From CAYLSO01 sp964386525 (GTDB lineage: Bacteria > Eisenbacteria > RBG-16-71-46 > DASYSL01), in NCBI GenBank assembly GCA_964386525.1, contig CAYLSO010000326.1, forward strand, positions 1-7,168: a DNA stretch of 7,168 bases, in the 5' to 3' direction. The notes under the pieces are model-generated. The model saw nothing but the letters and a program-made list of their open reading frames with translations. It was not told the origin of the DNA and did no database searches. The position numbers and the translations under genes are program-made. Positions 5,097 through 7,168 of this stretch are shown here, piece after piece; the first letter of the stretch is position 1; the number at the start of each line of letters is the position of its first letter.

Positions 5097-7168
5097 GTGC
5101 CGGCCGCTCCCGGCCCCGACCGGACCGCCTCCCGCCGCGCCCGAGCCGGCGGCGCCCAGTCCCGCGCCACGCCGCTCATGGAACAGTACCTGGCGCTCAA
5201 GCGCTCGCACCCCGACGCCATCCTCTTCTTCCGCCTCGGCGACTTCTACGAGATGTTCTTCGAGGACGCCGAGCTGGCCGCGCGTCTCCTCGGGCTGACG
5301 CTCACCTCGCGCAACAAGCAGGACGCCCATCCCGTGCCGCTGGCCGGCGTGCCGTGGCACCAGCGCGACGTCTACGTGGCGCGCCTGCTGCGGCTCGGCC
5401 ACAAGGTGGCGATCTGCGAGCAGCTCGAGGACCCGGCGCAAGCGCGAGGCCTGGTCGAGCGCGGGGTGACCGAGGTGCTCACGCCCGGCTCGCTGCTCTC
5501 CGAGCCGTTTCTCGAGGAGGGGCGCAGCCGCTACCTGGTCGCGCTGACGTGGGGCGGGGAGGGGGCCCGCGAGGCGGGGACCGGCGAGCCGGGCCCGTCG
5601 GGGGATGAGCCGCCCTCCGTGCCCGCGCGGCTCGGCTTCGCCGTCGTCGAGGCCTCGACCGGCGAGTTCCGCGCCGGCGAGGCGCCGCTGGCGGACGCGC
5701 TGGCCGAGCTGTCGCGCCACGGCGTGGCGGAGTGGCTGGTGCCCGCCACCCACCCCGCGCCCCGCGCGCTGGAGGCGATGGTGGCGACCGCGGGCGCCGT
5801 CACCCGTCTGCCGGCCGAGGACTTCGCCGCCTCCGGCGCCGCCGCCGCGCTGCGCGAGCGCTTCGGACGCGCCACCCCGGCCTGGTGCGAGGCGCCCACC
5901 GGCCGCCTCGCCGCCGCGGCCGCGGCCGCTGCCGTGCAGTACCTCGATCGGGTGCAGGGGGGCCGCGCCGCGCAACTGCGGGCACCGGCGTGGATCGAGC
6001 CGGGCGACGCTCTCCTGCTCAGCGAGGCCTCGCGACGCAGCCTCGAGATCTTCGAGCCCTCGGGCGCGTCCGGCCGCAGCGAGTTCACCCTCTGGGGAGT
6101 CCTCAACCGCACCGTCACCGGCGCGGGCGCGCGGCGGCTGCGCCGCTGGCTCGAGCGACCGCTGCTCGACCCCGACCGCATCGGCGCGCGCCACGACGCG
6201 GTCGAGCTCCTCGTGGACGAGCCGATCCCGCGCGGCAAGCTGCGCCAGTCGCTCGATCTCACCTTCGACCTCGAGCGCCTCGCCGCGCGGCTGGCGGCCG
6301 GACGCGCCACGCCGCGCGACCTGGTGGCCCTCGGGCGCACCCTGGGCGTGGTGCCGGCCGTGGCGGAGATCCTGGGCCAAGCCCTCGCCGCCGCAGCGGC
6401 GTCCGCCACCGCCCTGCTCGAGAGCTCCCGCGGCCGCTTGCACCCGCACCGCGAGCTCGCCGACCTGCTCGCGCGCGCCCTGGTGGACGATCCGCCGCCG
6501 GCCAGCACGGAGGGCGGCGTGATCCGCCCCGGCTTCGACGCCGAGTGCGACCGCCTGCGCGCCGCGGCGCGCTCCGGCAAGACCTGGATCGCCGAGCTGG
6601 AGACCGCCGAGCGCGAGCGCACCGGCATCGCCTCGCTCAAGGTCGGCTACAACCGCGTCTTCGGCTACTACCTCGAGGTCACCAAGACCCACCAGGCGCG
6701 CGTGCCCGCCGACTACGAGCGCCGCCAGACCCTGACCACGGCCGAGCGCTACGTCACCCCCGAGCTGAAGCGGCTCGAGGGCGAAGTGCTCGGCGCCGAG
6801 GAGAAGCTGCGCCAGGCGGAGCACGCGCGCTTCCAGGAAGTCCGCGAGGCGGCGGTCGGCCACGCCCAGGCGCTGGCCGAGACGGCCGGCGCGCTCGCCG
6901 ACCTCGATGCCCTGGCGGCCCTGGCCGAGGCCGCCTCCCGCTGGGGCTACGTGCGGCCGGAGGTGCACGGCGGCGACCGCCTGGTGCTGCGCGGCGCGCG
7001 CCATCCGGTCGTGGAGCGCGCCCTCGGCCCCGGCCGTTTCGTGCCCAACGACGTGGTGCTCGAGCCGGCGGCGCGTCAGATCCTGTTGATCACCGGCCCC
7101 AACATGGCGGGCAAGTCCACCTACCTGCGCACCGTGGGCCTGCTAGCCGTGATGGCCCAGGCCGGCTC
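5097..7168 (+). CDS. mutS: DNA mismatch repair protein MutS, 3'-truncated by the window edge
   Basis: MutS recognises mispaired or looped bases as a dimer and uses ATP to recruit MutL. From GTG 5097 there are 690 visible codons of a protein usually about 850-880 residues long. The N-terminal mismatch-binding domain (about 25-140) contains TPLMEQYLALK and the F-x-E motif in GDFYEMF, with the wedge Phe at 50 and Glu at 52. The connector domain follows (about 146-270), then the core lever (from about 280; SRRSLEIFEP, WLERPLLDPDRI), the clamp (LKVGYNRVFGYYLEVTKTH at 514-532; ERYVTPELKRLE) and the start of the ATPase domain. The Walker A motif GPNMAGKST is intact at 667-675 (bases 7095-7121). The sequence ends shortly after it, before Walker B. 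GTG 5097 is chosen because ATG 5178 would cut off the conserved TPLM and lacks a ribosome-binding site. Two oddities are a 24-residue basic and Gly/Ala-rich lead-in and a 25-residue Gly/Glu/Pro-rich insertion at 153-177. Confidence 0.97.
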   Translation, partial: MPAAPGPDRTASRRARAGGAQSRATPLMEQYLALKRSHPDAILFFRLGDFYEMFFEDAELAARLLGLTLTSRNKQDAHPVPLAGVPWHQRDVYVARLLRLGHKVAICEQLEDPAQARGLVERGVTEVLTPGSLLSEPFLEEGRSRYLVALTWGGEGAREAGTGEPGPSGDEPPSVPARLGFAVVEASTGEFRAGEAPLADALAELSRHGVAEWLVPATHPAPRALEAMVATAGAVTRLPAEDFAASGAAAALRERFGRATPAWCEAPTGRLAAAAAAAAVQYLDRVQGGRAAQLRAPAWIEPGDALLLSEASRRSLEIFEPSGASGRSEFTLWGVLNRTVTGAGARRLRRWLERPLLDPDRIGARHDAVELLVDEPIPRGKLRQSLDLTFDLERLAARLAAGRATPRDLVALGRTLGVVPAVAEILGQALAAAAASATALLESSRGRLHPHRELADLLARALVDDPPPASTEGGVIRPGFDAECDRLRAAARSGKTWIAELETAERERTGIASLKVGYNRVFGYYLEVTKTHQARVPADYERRQTLTTAERYVTPELKRLEGEVLGAEEKLRQAEHARFQEVREAAVGHAQALAETAGALADLDALAALAEAASRWGYVRPEVHGGDRLVLRGARHPVVERALGPGRFVPNDVVLEPAARQILLITGPNMAGKSTYLRTVGLLAVMAQAG

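Noticed and set aside
5605..6522. A 305-codon + strand frame inside mutS
   Set aside because: Out-of-frame shadow; the mutS frame is continuous and matches the family through this whole span.
4977..7004. A 675-codon open frame on the minus strand, antisense to mutS
   Set aside because: It lies opposite a certain mutS and exists because stop codons are rare opposite GC-rich codons. The product is an Ala/Gly/Arg/His mixture with no recognisable motif.

Overview
The window is one dense stretch of genes, all on the + strand, from a very GC-rich bacterium (third codon positions are almost all G or C). In order it holds the 3' part of rpsA (ribosomal protein S1), mtaB and miaB (two radical-SAM tRNA methylthiotransferases), a gene for a secreted or membrane-anchored TPR-like protein, and the 5' part of mutS (mismatch repair). 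Gaps between genes are 27, 6, 13 and 5 bases, with no convincing terminator or internal promoter, so the whole stretch is probably one transcription unit with translational coupling at several joints. No stretch longer than 27 bases lacks a gene. I see no tRNA or rRNA gene, mobile element, CRISPR array or origin.

Organism: the S1 protein shows the end of domain 2, four complete S1 domains and a charged C-terminal tail, which is the long S1 form of Gram-negative-type bacteria. With the very high GC and the rpsA-mtaB-miaB-TPR-mutS order, this fits an environmental or uncultured lineage in or near Gemmatimonadota, Eisenbacteria or other FCB-type phyla. That is an impression, not a phylogenetic result.

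Functionally the region is about fidelity. S1 loads mRNA on the 30S subunit. MtaB and MiaB finish the hypermodified A37 next to the anticodon (ms2t6A and ms2i6A), which steadies codon pairing. MutS corrects replication errors. miaB near mutS is a known neighbourhood in other bacteria (for example Bacillus), so most of this is ordinary housekeeping.

The points most worth a second look are the apparent CTG start codon of mtaB behind a strong Shine-Dalgarno sequence, the uncharacterised envelope TPR protein lodged between miaB and mutS, and lineage-specific extensions in MutS and S1. I did not find a new defence, mobile or otherwise exotic system here.
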